From assembly GCF_031199965.1 (NCBI RefSeq), contig NZ_CP133605.1, forward strand, positions 4,062,501 to 4,126,500: a stretch of DNA of 64,000 bases. Reading direction: 5' to 3'. Positions 1 to 9,090 of this stretch are shown here, in pieces. The notes under the pieces are model-generated. The model ran no database searches and had not been told where the DNA came from. It worked only from the letters and a program-made list of their open reading frames with translations. This stretch comes from Paenibacillus sp. D2_2. GTDB taxonomy: Bacteria; Bacillota; Bacilli; Paenibacillales; Paenibacillaceae. Numbering within the stretch: the stretch's first letter is position 1; each line of letters begins with the position of its first letter. The position numbers and the translations under genes are program-made.

Positions 1-54
1 GCTCTCCTCTATCTCCATATATACATTCTATCAGAACTTAAATATAATCTTAAA

Positions 55-76
55 CTTGCCGCAAAAAGGCGGCAAG
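55..76 (-). terminator. hairpin, possible htrA-side terminator
   Basis: An 8-bp perfect stem (CTTGCCGC / GCGGCAAG) closes a 6-nt loop. Read on the minus strand it is followed by an AT-rich stretch with only a short T run. It lies about 175 bases beyond the htrA stop, with a repeat copy between them, so its assignment to htrA is uncertain. I see no gene in positions 1-251. Confidence 0.4.
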
Positions 77-127
77 CCCAAGGGCCCGCCGCCTCCTTAC
101 GCCTAGGATCAGACGCATCGACCTGCC

Positions 128-245
128 GATAAGAGGTAGTTCAAAAAGTCCACTTTTGATCACGAAATGAATCAAGAAGTAACTCGGCTTCGAATCTTGA
201 ATTCACCCGGGCCTTCCGGTGCTGAAAACCAAACTTTCTGAACAC
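128..245 (-). repeat. MITE-like dispersed repeat, copy A (short, internally deleted)
   Basis: This copy has both ends of the family: a tail beginning AAGAGGTAGTTCAAAAAG and a head reading GTGTGTTCAGAAAG. It keeps the shared core TGAATTCAAGATTCG and the TGATTCATTTCGTGATCAAAAG block. It lacks the internal GGAGCGGAGCGTACG segment seen in longer copies. It lies directly downstream of htrA. Confidence 0.75.
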
Positions 246-251
246 ACACTA

Positions 252-1862
252 TTACTGAATATTCGAGAAGTCGTTCTTATTGCCAATCTTAATCTTCAAA
301 TCCATCTTGTTGCCGTCACGGACAATATTGAAGGTGACTTCATCTCCGACGTTTTGCTTCTGAATATATTCGATCAGTGATTCCTTGGTAGCAAATTTCT
401 TACCATCGGCTCCTGTAATAATATCGTACGGACGAAGGTCTGCATTATAAGCTGGCGATTTGAATACAACGCTGGATACCACCGAGCCTTCCTTCACATC
501 TGAACCCATTTGGGCTGCCACTTCATCACTCATCGTCATCAGTGTAGCGCCGATGAATGGAACTGGTTTTTCTGGAATCTTCTCGTTATTTTTCAACTTA
601 TCAATAACTTCTTTGACCGTACTGGTCGGAATCGCAAATCCGATACCTTGAGAGTCTGCACTGACTGCAACGTTAATCCCTACAACTTCACCATTCAGGT
701 TCAAGAGCGGGCCGCCCGAGTTACCTGGGTTGATCGATGCATCAGTTTGCAGCAGATGTTCATACTCGCGATCTTTCTCGCCGTTCTCACCGGCGATGGT
801 GATGCTACGCTCTTTCGCACTAAGTACGCCCGTTGTAACGGTATGATCAAAGCCTTTCGGGTTCCCGATCGCAACCAGCCAATCGCCTACTTGCGAGTTG
901 TCTGAGCTTCCAAGTGGTATGGATGGGAAGTTGTTATTGCCCTCGATCTTCAGTACAGCGAGATCCAGCTCATAGCTTGTGCCAAGTACCTTGGCTTCAT
1001 ATGGCTTCTCAGTATCCTGCACCGTTACTTGAACCACATCAGCATTATGAACTACGTGTTCATTGGTCAGAATATAACCGCTCTTATCGAAAATAAATCC
1101 TGAACCGATGCCGACTGGAACCAGCTGATTCGAATTAGAGGAAGAACCACCGCCATCACTATTACCATTACCATTACCGTTGCCTCCGTTTGAATCTTCA
1201 CCGAAGAAGAAACGGTAAAACGGATCATCGTTATATGAGTTACCACGGCTTGATTGTTGCTTACCTGCCTTAACCAGTGTCTCAATCTTAACAACCGCCG
1301 GACCAGCTTCCTTAACAACACCTGCTACATCCGTAGAACCTGCGACCGGATAAGAAGTGGTTGATGCCTTCGTACCAGAATCGCTACTGTTATGACTCAT
1401 ATTCTGTTCAGCCACAGCTGGTGCTGATGAATTCCCCGTGAAGATGTGAGTATAGTCTGCGAATGCCATCCCTCCACCCATGATCAGCATGCCTGCGAGG
1501 AAGGCAGCGACGATAGATTTGACAGAGGATTTCTTCTTGGGCTTATTGAACTGCCAGTTACCTGAATTTTTAGGTGGTAGCGAACCTCCCCCACCATTCA
1601 ATGCACCAGCGTCTTCAGCTGAGGAACGGTAACCATATGTGTTAGGCAACTGTTTCACCGGCTGCGGTCTCGTAATTTCTACATCCTGTATGGGATCCTC
1701 ATTAGTAGAGTAATTAGAGTTCGTTCCTTCCGGCTCCTTGCTATAGGATTGGAATGGACCGTAGGAATAATAGTAGGAAGCTCCGGAATCCTGGGTTCCT
1801 TGCGATCTATCACTTTCATTCTCTTTAAACGGTTGACCCGATTTGTTGTTATCCTCTTCCAT
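252..1862 (-). CDS. htrA: HtrA/DegP-type membrane-anchored serine protease
   Basis: This is a trypsin-like quality-control protease of the cell envelope. The first 110 residues are a low-complexity cytoplasmic tail rich in Ser, Tyr, Gly and Asn. One transmembrane helix follows at about residues 114-135. The protease domain spans about 175-420, with the triad visible as His269 (TNEHVV), Asp300 (ELDLAVLKI) and Ser382 (NPGNSGGPL). A Gly/Asn-rich insert lies at 220-245. A single PDZ domain occupies about 435-530. The length of 536 residues is long for Bacillus HtrA because of the N-terminal tail. The start has a good AAGGAGG ribosome site. It lies just downstream of a LiaFSR-type operon, which suggests a shared role in envelope stress. 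Control by LiaR or CssR is not visible in the sequence. Confidence 0.93.
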   Translation of the reverse strand: MEEDNNKSGQPFKENESDRSQGTQDSGASYYYSYGPFQSYSKEPEGTNSNYSTNEDPIQDVEITRPQPVKQLPNTYGYRSSAEDAGALNGGGGSLPPKNSGNWQFNKPKKKSSVKSIVAAFLAGMLIMGGGMAFADYTHIFTGNSSAPAVAEQNMSHNSSDSGTKASTTSYPVAGSTDVAGVVKEAGPAVVKIETLVKAGKQQSSRGNSYNDDPFYRFFFGEDSNGGNGNGNGNSDGGGSSSNSNQLVPVGIGSGFIFDKSGYILTNEHVVHNADVVQVTVQDTEKPYEAKVLGTSYELDLAVLKIEGNNNFPSIPLGSSDNSQVGDWLVAIGNPKGFDHTVTTGVLSAKERSITIAGENGEKDREYEHLLQTDASINPGNSGGPLLNLNGEVVGINVAVSADSQGIGFAIPTSTVKEVIDKLKNNEKIPEKPVPFIGATLMTMSDEVAAQMGSDVKEGSVVSSVVFKSPAYNADLRPYDIITGADGKKFATKESLIEYIQKQNVGDEVTFNIVRDGNKMDLKIKIGNKNDFSNIQ

Positions 1863-2001
1863 GATTGATATACCTCCTTCCCCTTAGTACTGCAGGGGTA
1901 ATTGATTGTTTGAGTTGTTATCTCGTTTACATTTATTATTTTCTACTAATAACCTTAAACATACCTTAAAAACAATTAAAAAGGAGATAAAAGCGGAAGA
2001 G

Positions 2002-2655
2002 TTAACTAACCCACCCTTGACGATGAGCATAAATAGCTAATTGAGTACGATCCTCCAGATCACATTTCATAAGCAAATTACTAACATGGGTCTTGACCGT
2101 CTTGATACTGATATGTAGTTCTTCTCCAATTTCTTTGTTGCTCTTCCCTTCGGCAATAAGCAGCAGCACTTCTTTCTCGCGCTCAGTCAGATCCGTGTCA
2201 TCACCCTGTACCGTCCGTTGACGAAGGCCACGTGTTAGTGCTTGAGCGATCTCACCCGTCATGACCGGCATACCGCGACTGGCCTGCTGCAGAGCATGAA
2301 TCAATTCATCTGCAGACACCGTCTTAAGACAGTAACTGACCGCTCCGGCTTCTACGGCCTGCACAACCAGATCATCCTCAATGAAACTCGTTAAAATGAC
2401 GATTTTGATTTGCGGAAAACGTTCCAATACTGCTCTTGTCGCCTCTACTCCATTCATAACTGGCATCATGAGATCCATTAATACTATATCAGGTAATCCA
2501 TTCTCTGAACTAGCATTCATGAAGTCAACCGCTTCTTTTCCATTTCCTGCTTCTGCGATGACATCAAAGAGGGGATCCATCATTAAATAAGTTTTAAGCC
2601 CCATTCTAACCATATCATGATCATCAACAATCATTACCTTTATTTTATCACTCAT
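2002..2655 (-). CDS. liaR: LiaR-like NarL/LuxR response regulator
   Basis: This 217-residue two-component response regulator has an N-terminal receiver domain (about 5-120) with the phospho-acceptor Asp in DIVLMDLMMP. A C-terminal LuxR-type helix-turn-helix begins at LTEREKEVLLLIAEG and includes the recognition helix region IKTVKTHVSNLL. The gene overlaps the 3' end of the kinase gene by 8 bases, so the pair is translationally coupled. Kinase plus LiaF-like neighbour identify it as the LiaR/VraR family, which responds to cell-wall antibiotics. Target genes cannot be read from this window, although htrA is the next gene downstream. Confidence 0.9.
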   Translation of the reverse strand: MSDKIKVMIVDDHDMVRMGLKTYLMMDPLFDVIAEAGNGKEAVDFMNASSENGLPDIVLMDLMMPVMNGVEATRAVLERFPQIKIVILTSFIEDDLVVQAVEAGAVSYCLKTVSADELIHALQQASRGMPVMTGEIAQALTRGLRQRTVQGDDTDLTEREKEVLLLIAEGKSNKEIGEELHISIKTVKTHVSNLLMKCDLEDRTQLAIYAHRQGWVS

Positions 2656-3694
2656 TTACTGCCGCCTCTTTTCCCGTTTCGAATTTCGGAATATGCACGC
2701 GGATGGTCGTCCCCGCTCCCGGCTTGCTAATAATTTCAACATGACCACCAAGCTTCTCGGCCCGCTCACGCATGGTAGTCAGTCCATAAGACCCCGGCCT
2801 CTGAGTAGTGCTGCTAAAACCCTGGCCATCATCACTAATACTTAGTGTTACCTGTCTTGGTCCCTCTTTAAGCGACATGCTGACTACCTTGGCGCCGGCA
2901 TGCTTAACGATATTAGCCATTGCTTCCTGAATGATTAGGAACAATTGATGTTCCTTGGCTTCCGACATATCCCCTTGGATATCAAGGTCCTTCATCCCTT
3001 TAAGACCATTCTGCCGACAGTAATCAGGGAACCACTGATCGAGCGCTTCTGCGAGCGACTTACCCACGAGCTCCATCGGTCGGAGCTGGGCGATCAATGC
3101 ACGCATCTGCTTCTGCGCCGTATTCGACATCAGAATAAGCTGTTCCATCACCGTCTGTGCCTGGGCTGCATTGTTCTCCAATACTTTCGGAAGCGAGGAA
3201 GCAGCCATATGGATGGCAAATAACTGCTGACTGACTGTATCATGCAAATCGCGGGCAAGTCGGCGTCGCTCCTCTAGTACCGCAAGTTCAGCTGCTTGCT
3301 CTTTCTCTACAACCTCTTGCTCCCCAAGTTGCTGCAGGAGCTGCATCTTCTTCTCCACCGCATCCGTCATATTATTGAACTCCTGATATACTCCGGCAAA
3401 GGATTGATCCAGCGTCTCAGGCATACGTACGGATAAGTTCCCTTTTGCGGCCTGAAGCATATTCAGATGTAGTAGATCGATCCGCCCCTGAATACGACGG
3501 CCGGCAATATAACCGATAATCAACGTTAAAATGACGATAGCTATCGTCTCATAGAACCAGACATGGGGATCACCAATGAAGATGATCCCCGCTCTAACAC
3601 CGATATAGGAAGCTATGGCTGCCAGACTTCCTGTCAACAGGAAGAATCCGAGCAGCTCCCATTTTGTATTTTTTAGAATCCGTTGAACGATCAT
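2648..3694 (-). CDS. liaS: LiaS-like sensor histidine kinase
   Basis: This 348-residue membrane sensor kinase belongs to the HPK7/NarX-like group. Two transmembrane helices at about residues 14-35 and 42-62 enclose a very short extracellular loop, the intramembrane-sensing layout typical of LiaS/VraS. A HAMP-like segment follows (about 65-115). The dimerisation and phosphoacceptor helix is seen as ERRRLARDLHDTVSQQL, with His in DLHD. The ATPase domain has its N box at EAMANIVKHAG and a G box at DDGQGF. It sits 4 bases downstream of liaF and overlaps liaR, so the three genes form one operon. Confidence 0.92.
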   Translation of the reverse strand: MIVQRILKNTKWELLGFFLLTGSLAAIASYIGVRAGIIFIGDPHVWFYETIAIVILTLIIGYIAGRRIQGRIDLLHLNMLQAAKGNLSVRMPETLDQSFAGVYQEFNNMTDAVEKKMQLLQQLGEQEVVEKEQAAELAVLEERRRLARDLHDTVSQQLFAIHMAASSLPKVLENNAAQAQTVMEQLILMSNTAQKQMRALIAQLRPMELVGKSLAEALDQWFPDYCRQNGLKGMKDLDIQGDMSEAKEHQLFLIIQEAMANIVKHAGAKVVSMSLKEGPRQVTLSISDDGQGFSSTTQRPGSYGLTTMRERAEKLGGHVEIISKPGAGTTIRVHIPKFETGKEAAVNE

Positions 3695-3698
3695 ATTA

Positions 3699-4646
3699 TC
3701 AACCCACCATATTTACTTTGACGTCCCCGATAAATACGCTGACGATCAGCTTTACTTTCTTATTGGCCTCATTATAATATGGGGTCTGCGCTTTAATGTT
3801 GCTCATGAACCCGCCCTGTTTCTGTGAGAAGACAGACAGGTCGCCGATAAACGCGCTCGAAACGGCTACAACGCCGATATCCATATCGTCAGGCACGAAG
3901 ATCTTCACATCACCGATAAATGCTGAAATATGAATCTTCGTCTCGCCATAAGGAATCTGTGCCTTAGTTAAATCGATAATCGTATCTCCGATAAAATGGG
4001 ATATATTCATCGGATGGAGCTGGAAATAGTCCTGACCGAAATGAACATCGCCAATAAATCCTGATTTGTTAATCGTCTCTTTGGAGCCAAACGATCCATG
4101 CATTCCATGGCCTTGCTGCTTCATATCAAAATGACTATCGTCAAACTGATCATAATCAAAATTCCCCGGACCCATTTTCTTGTCTTTCTTAGGCTTCTCC
4201 ATCGCATCAAAGATCGAGTCCAGCGACGATTCCATTTCCGTAATTGGTGGAACCGGTGGTTTCGGAGGTGCTGGAGGCGGGAATGAAGGCTCCTTAAACC
4301 TCGGTGAACGTGGTTTGAACAGCAAATTAATACCGGCAATAATCAACACGAGTGGCAAGAAGAACTTGAAGAACTGCCCAGGATCAAGCTGAACTAGGTC
4401 TAAATTCTTGGCTAGAAAATAGCCGCCAATCGCAATCAAAATCACACTCCCGATCAAACTGCCTCCGCGCCTGTCTCCATTTGCAAAGCTGGCGATACCG
4501 CCTAAAATAAGGAATACTGGCCAGAATGTCGAGAATAGATAACCTATACTTATATCCGTATAGCCTAGGATATTCATTATAAAGATGCTACCGATTGATA
4601 TTAATAAAAGCCCACCGATCAAGCGACCTATGTAGCTATGTTTCAT
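3699..4646 (-). CDS. liaF: LiaF-like membrane regulator with five FIGD motifs
   Basis: This 315-residue protein is the inhibitory partner of LiaS-type kinases. Four hydrophobic helices lie between residues 7 and 111. A proline-rich linker (about 112-137) and a charged stretch follow. The C-terminal half is the cell-wall-active antibiotic response domain. The tetrapeptide FIGD recurs five times there, at about residues 197, 218, 243, 266 and 305, suggesting a beta-solenoid. An upstream in-frame ATG would add 29 residues. I chose the ATG at 4646 because it follows TGGAGGGGAC and because the protein then begins with the first membrane helix. It is the first gene of the liaF-liaS-liaR operon. Confidence 0.88.
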   Translation of the reverse strand: MKHSYIGRLIGGLLLISIGSIFIMNILGYTDISIGYLFSTFWPVFLILGGIASFANGDRRGGSLIGSVILIAIGGYFLAKNLDLVQLDPGQFFKFFLPLVLIIAGINLLFKPRSPRFKEPSFPPPAPPKPPVPPITEMESSLDSIFDAMEKPKKDKKMGPGNFDYDQFDDSHFDMKQQGHGMHGSFGSKETINKSGFIGDVHFGQDYFQLHPMNISHFIGDTIIDLTKAQIPYGETKIHISAFIGDVKIFVPDDMDIGVVAVSSAFIGDLSVFSQKQGGFMSNIKAQTPYYNEANKKVKLIVSVFIGDVKVNMVG

Positions 4647-4737
4647 TTTTGTCCCCTCCATCGTACTTGTCATCATTCTAACAACAGTGTACCGCATTCC
4701 AATGACGAGTAACAGCGGCGCGGGATGGAACATGCTA

Positions 4738-4753
4738 TCGGTCTCGAGACCGA
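4738..4753. promoter_or_regulatory. 16-bp perfect palindrome upstream of liaF, candidate operator
   Basis: The sequence TCGGTCTCGAGACCGA is a perfect inverted repeat about 90 bases upstream of the liaF start. An AT-rich segment that could hold a promoter lies just upstream of it on the minus strand. Response regulators of this family bind inverted repeats, so autoregulation by LiaR is possible. That is inference from position only. Confidence 0.4.
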
Positions 4754-4793
4754 GGTGTATTACTTTTTTTTACAAAATTCAACCATTCCTATG

Positions 4794-4820
4794 CAAAAAA
4801 GGGCGCCCTAACGGGTGCCC
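4794..4820 (-). terminator. terminator of the SASP gene
   Basis: On the minus strand GGGCACCC and GGGCGCCC form a stem around a 4-nt loop, followed by six T residues. It lies about 22 bases after the stop codon of the small spore protein gene. Confidence 0.8.
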
Positions 4821-4842
4821 TGAAATCTTGTTGTATCTCTCG

Positions 4843-4995
4843 TTATTGTACGTGAGAGCCCTGTTTATGTTTGGCATTACGAGAAACCTTTTTAGCAGTG
4901 GTAGTTGTCATGTTCTCCTCAGCGAACTCAGCATTGAACTTCTCGTTAGGTGTTTTATAGCCAGGAGAAGATGCTTTGTTTTTTTGATTTGGCAC
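4843..4995 (-). CDS. small acid-soluble spore protein, SspO-like
   Basis: This 50-residue basic, Lys- and Asn-rich peptide starts with GTG seven bases after a strong GGGAGGTG ribosome site. It carries the segment FNAEFAEENMT, which resembles the YNEEFANENLT segment of Bacillus SspO (CotK). Proteins of this type accumulate in the forespore. The gene has its own terminator and no operon partner. Assignment to the SspO group rests on this short motif, the size and the composition. It could be another minor spore peptide. Confidence 0.7.
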   Translation of the reverse strand: MPNQKNKASSPGYKTPNEKFNAEFAEENMTTTTAKKVSRNAKHKQGSHVQ

Positions 4996-5150
4996 AGATT
5001 TCACCTCCCTTGCACTTTCGCGACAAGATATTTCTTCTTATCGGACTTAGTGGAGCGTCCATCCAACGCACCACCCTTATTATGCAAGCAGTTCAAGCAA
5101 AATATGCACCAATCGATGCCGAGTCCACTCCTAGATACACTTAAGTAATC

Positions 5151-5472
5151 AAAAGCGAATTTTTGAACTTTCACATTAAATCAAGTTCAAAAATTCGCTT
5201 TTCAGCACCGAGAAGGTTGAATGAAGCTAGGGTCCGAGGAGCGGAGCGTACGTAGTTTGTACGTGAGCACCGGAGGACCCGGCTGAATTCAAGATTCGAC
5301 GTCGAATCTGCTACCCGAATCACATCGTGTTAGATATAGAATTTTATACGTTATCAGCAGAGCTGATGAAATTCTATATCGCAAGAAAACCTACCTTTAA
5401 ATCGCGGTCGCTCATCCTTGAATTACTTCGATCGGTTTTCTTATCAAAAGAGAAATTTTGAACTTCCTCTAA
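5151..5472 (+). repeat. MITE-like dispersed repeat, copy B (long form) with a tail remnant
   Basis: Positions 5151-5170 and 5183-5202 form a perfect 20-bp inverted repeat with a 12-nt loop. The left arm looks like the tail of a second element. The body has the family core from CAGCACCGAGAAGGTTGAAT through GGAGCGGAGCGTACG and CTGAATTCAAGATTCG. It then carries a roughly 120-bp extra segment shared only with copy E, which contains its own inverted repeat (GATATAGAATTT / AAATTCTATATC). The tail TTTTGAACTTCCTCTA runs into the stop codon of the 3D-domain gene. This fills most of the gene-free stretch 4996-5468. Confidence 0.8.
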
Positions 5473-6212
5473 ACAGCTTCGTTCCAGAGGTTTTCGGGGA
5501 TCTCCTTATTAACCTCCATCGCCTTGCCTAACTCGCGCAGCATAGCCTCCGTCAGCTTCCCATTCCCTTTACGTATCACCTGAACCTCGACTTCCTTCTT
5601 ACCCCATTCTTTATAGACCTGTTTGGTCGTCTTGAAATACAGATCAATCTTCTTGCCTTTGATTGCAGAGCCTTTGTCTGCTACGACCCCATAGCCATAA
5701 TCAGGGATGTACAGAATCGTCCCGAGCGGGAACACCTTCAGATCGGCCGCAATTGTGGAGACTGTATTTTTATCGCGTCGTACCTTTACTCCTGAATATG
5801 TGATGCCGTATTCCGGGTGATTAGGTCGTTTACCAGTCGATTCATAACCCGCAGTATATCCCGTAGCCATCACCTTTACCGTCTTCACTTTCTTCTTGAC
5901 CTGCTCTACCTTCTCAGCCTTATCCAAATTCGGTTGTAGCGGCCTTTGTATCGAATCCACCGACTTCGGCGTCAATACGGTTTGCGGCAGGACAGCCGGA
6001 TTTCCGAATGTTTCCCGCTTGGATTGAACCTCCAGCAAACGCATCATTTCATAATACTTCTTCTGTTCATAGTATGGATCTGAATACGATATATTCGTCA
6101 CATTTGCCGATTTAGCCGCCGCAGGAATATGATCCAGTGATATTCCGTGCAGCAACAAGCCCGTCAAAATACTTCCTAATACAATTCTTTGCCATAAAAT
6201 AATTTGGCGCAT
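5469..6212 (-). CDS. 3D (Asp-Asp-Asp) domain protein, probable cell-wall hydrolase
   Basis: This 247-residue exported protein starts with a membrane or signal segment ([15 protein letters not shown], about residues 9-25). A low-complexity linker follows. The C-terminal 3D domain (about 110-210) begins at [11 protein letters not shown] and contains the family landmarks [21 protein letters not shown] and KIDLYF. Related domains occur in YabE, YocH and YuiC, which act on peptidoglycan or are lytic-transglycosylase-like. I chose the ATG at 6212 because it follows GGGGGAGG by eight bases. An ATG 48 bases upstream would add 16 residues. The stop codon lies inside the tail of repeat copy B. Confidence 0.85.
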   Translation of the reverse strand: MRQIILWQRIVLGSILTGLLLHGISLDHIPAAAKSANVTNISYSDPYYEQKKYYEMMRLLEVQSKRETFGNPAVLPQTVLTPKSVDSIQRPLQPNLDKAEKVEQVKKKVKTVKVMATGYTAGYESTGKRPNHPEYGITYSGVKVRRDKNTVSTIAADLKVFPLGTILYIPDYGYGVVADKGSAIKGKKIDLYFKTTKQVYKEWGKKEVEVQVIRKGNGKLTEAMLRELGKAMEVNKEIPENLWNEAV

Positions 6213-6347
6213 ACGAAAAACCTCCCCCTTATTCCAAGAGGTTTTCCATATGCGCCGCATTTATACATTCAATTATTAAAAAGCATTGTCTCCGCTTTCC
6301 TCATCACTTAAAATGACCAAAATTGCGGATTATATGAATATCTAATT

Positions 6348-6574
6348 AAAGTGCGTGTTCAAAAAGGCCAGTTTTCAGCACCGAGAAGGTTGAATGAAGT
6401 TAGGGACTGAAGGAGCGGAGCGTACGTTTTGGGTACGTGAGCACCTAAGATGTTTCCGTAGGGAACATGACTTCGTAAGCATCCGCTTAGGCCCAGCTGA
6501 ATTCAAGATTCGATGTCGAATTTTCTTCCTGATTCACTTCGTGATCAAAAGTGGACTTTTTGAACAACCTCTTA
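6348..6574 (+). repeat. MITE-like dispersed repeat, copy C
   Basis: The head reads AGTGCGTGTTCAAAAAG and the tail GGACTTTTTGAACAACCTCT, so the terminal inverted repeats are intact. The internal core matches the family but carries an extra segment near 6447-6491, including a small hairpin (ATGTTTCC / GGAACAT). The last bases of the tail supply the TAA stop codon of thrS. Positions 6261-6571 hold only this element. Confidence 0.8.
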
Positions 6575-8508
6575 AATAGTGTGGTTGACGATGTCATTCT
6601 TCAAAGAAGCTACTACATCATCAAGAGGCTGCGCACCCAAATCTCCTTCGCCACGCTTACGTACGGATACTGTACCGCTGTTCTTCTCATTCTCACCAAC
6701 GACGAACATGTATGGGATCTTCTCAAGCTGGGCTTCACGGATCTTATAGCCAAGCTTCTCATTGCGCAGATCGCTCTCGGCACGAATGCCCCCAGCACGC
6801 AATTTATCCTCTACCTGACGTGCATACTCCTCGAAATGAGCCGATACCGGAATGACCTTCGCTTGTACCGGGACAGCCAAAGCGGCAAATTACCAGCAAA
6901 GTTCTCAAGCAGGTATGCAGTAAACCGCTCCATCGTACCAAGAATACCGCGATGCAGTACAACCGGACGATGCTTCGCGCCATCATCTCCGACATATTCC
7001 AGCTCGAAGCGTTCAGGCAACAAGAAGTCGATCTGAACCGTGGACAGTGTCTCTTCCTTGCCCAGAGCGGTCTTGATTTGTACGTCTAGCTTCGGACCGT
7101 AGAACGCTGCTTCGCCTTCTGCCTCATAGAATGGCAAGCCTGCTTCTTCTACAACCTCACGCAGCATCCGCTGTGCAGTATTCCACATTTCATCGTTCTG
7201 GAAATACTTCTCTGTATCTTGTGGATCGCGATAGGACAGACGGAAGCGGTATTCTCCAATACCAAAGTCGCTATATACTTGCTTGATCAAGTCAAGCACA
7301 CGAGAGAACTCGCTCTTGATCTGATCAAGACGGCAGAAGATATGCGCATCATTCAGCGTCATTGAACGAACGCGGTGCAAGCCTGTCAATGCGCCCGACA
7401 TTTCGTAACGATGCTGCATACCGAGCTCGGCGATACGGATCGGAAGATCACGGTAGCTGCGCATATCGCTCTTAAATACCATCATATGGTGCGGACAGTT
7501 CATCGGACGAAGTACGAATTCTTCATTATCAACTTGCATCCGTGGGAACATATCCTCTTCGTAGTGAGCCAAGTGGCCCGAAGTTTTGTACAGCTCGGTG
7601 CTACCGAGTACTGGAGTATAGACATGTTGATAGCCGAGGCGTTCCTCAATGTCTACAATATAACGCTCAAGAGTACGGCGCAGAGTTGCTCCTTTTGGAA
7701 GCCAGATCGGTAGACCTTGTCCAACCAAATTATTAAAAGTAAAGATGCTCAGTTCTTTACCAAGCTTACGGTGATCGCGTTTCTTCGCTTCTTCCAGCAT
7801 ATGCAAATGCTCGTCCAGCTGAGCCTTCTTCACAAATGCTGTACCATATATGCGTTGCAACATCTTATTATCGCTGTTACCGCGCCAGTAAGCGCCAGCT
7901 ACACTGAGCAGCTTGAAGATTTTGATCTTGCCTGTGGAAGGCACATGTGGTCCCCGGCACAAGTCGAAAAATTCGCCTTGATCATAGATCGAGATCTTCT
8001 CGCCTTCCGGCAAGTCGCGGATCAATTCAAGCTTGTAAGGGTCACCCACTTCAGTGAAGATTGCGATTGCTTCTTCGCGGCTCACTTCACGGCGTGTGAT
8101 CGGCAGATTCTCGCCAATGATTCGCTCCATTTCCTTCTCGATCTTCTGCAGATCTTCTGGATTAAGCGGGTGTTCCAGGTCCATATCATAGTAGAATCCA
8201 TCTTCAATCACTGGACCTACGCCAAGCTTAACCTCTTTGCCGCCGAACAAACGTTTTACGGCTTGAGCCATTAAGTGAGCGCAGCTGTGGCGCATAATTT
8301 CTACACCATCCTGCGAATCCAGCGTAATGATCTCTATCTTCGCCCCGTCTTCCAGCTTCGTGTTCAGATCAACGGCTACCCCATTCATTTTTCCAGCCAC
8401 CGCATTCTTGCGTAAGCCGCTGCTGATCGATGCCGCTACATCTTCAAAAGTACTTCCCTCTGCATATTCCCGGACCGAACCATCCGGCAAAGTAATCGAT
8501 ACTGCCAC
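6572..8508 (-). CDS. thrS: threonyl-tRNA synthetase (one frameshift)
   Basis: This class II synthetase charges tRNA-Thr. The N-terminal TGS domain is at about 1-65. The second additional (editing) domain contains [15 protein letters not shown]. The catalytic core contains [13 protein letters not shown] and ends with [17 protein letters not shown]. The anticodon-binding domain is encoded in another frame from about position 6880 down to 6572. Adding one C to the CCC run near 6880 restores [14 protein letters not shown]. The protein would then be 645 residues, normal for the family. The start is a GTG at 8508 behind GGGAGGAAATAAAA. A T-box leader lies immediately upstream. The frameshift is probably a sequence error because the gene is essential. 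Confidence 0.93.
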
Positions 8509-8554
8509 TTTTATTTCCTCCCTCACAATGTTTGGCCGCTGGAAGCGGACATAC

Positions 8555-8860
8555 AAAAAACGCCCGTCCCGCGAAAGGGACGAGCGTTATTTTACCGTGG
8601 TTCCACCCTTATTCGACCGCCTCAACTAACAACGAGACAAGCCCTTAATTAAGCATTGTGTAACGGTAATGAACCGGCTATTCCTAATACGGATACCGAG
8701 CAACAGCCAAATCAGCTATAAGCCCATTCTTCCTATGGTTCGGAACAGCAGCTACAAAGGGGTAAACAGGAACGAATCTGAAGGGACTTCCAGCCTAAGT
8801 TCCCTCTCTCTGTACAGTTCAAAATCCGGTTCATATCTTTGTCATCGCTTTTATAGGTAA
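8555..8860 (-). promoter_or_regulatory. T-box leader of thrS
   Basis: The T-box sequence AAGGGTGGAACCACGG reads on the minus strand at 8595-8610. It is followed by a G/C-rich terminator (ACGCTCGTCCC / GGGACGGGCGT plus T run) at 8555-8587. Upstream of it is about 250 nt of structured leader with an AGAGA motif near its 5' end. Uncharged tRNA-Thr would stabilise the antiterminator and allow thrS transcription. I did not identify the specifier codon with confidence. Confidence 0.9.
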
Positions 8861-9030
8861 TTCAAAAAGGACTTTTGATCACGTAGTGAATCAGGAAGTT
8901 TCTCGGCATCGAATCTTGAATTCACCCGGGCCTTCCGGTGCTCACGTACACACTACGTACGCTGCGCTCCTCACGCCCTGCTTCATCCAACCTTCTTGGT
9001 ACTGAAAACCGACTTTTTGAATATAGACTA
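8857..9030 (-). repeat. MITE-like dispersed repeat, copy D
   Basis: On the minus strand it runs from a degenerate head (TATTCAAAAAGTCGG) through the family core, including GGAGCGCAGCGTACGTAG and GTGAATTCAAGATTCGATG, to the tail TCCTTTTTGAATTACCTATA. It sits between the thrS leader and ytxC, so the thrS promoter must lie within or beside it. Confidence 0.8.
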
Positions 9031-9090
9031 ACGTGTAAATTATATAGCGATACTGTTCTACAGTCAAGAAAATGGACTAGTTTATACGGC

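Noticed and set aside
47-113. 22-residue frame beginning MRLILGVRRRR on the minus strand.
   Set aside because: It lacks a convincing ribosome site and its sequence is formed by a GC-rich hairpin region.
4687-5148. Plus-strand open frames across the SASP gene and liaF upstream region.
   Set aside because: They run antisense to the SASP gene and its terminator, have no ribosome site and resemble no family.
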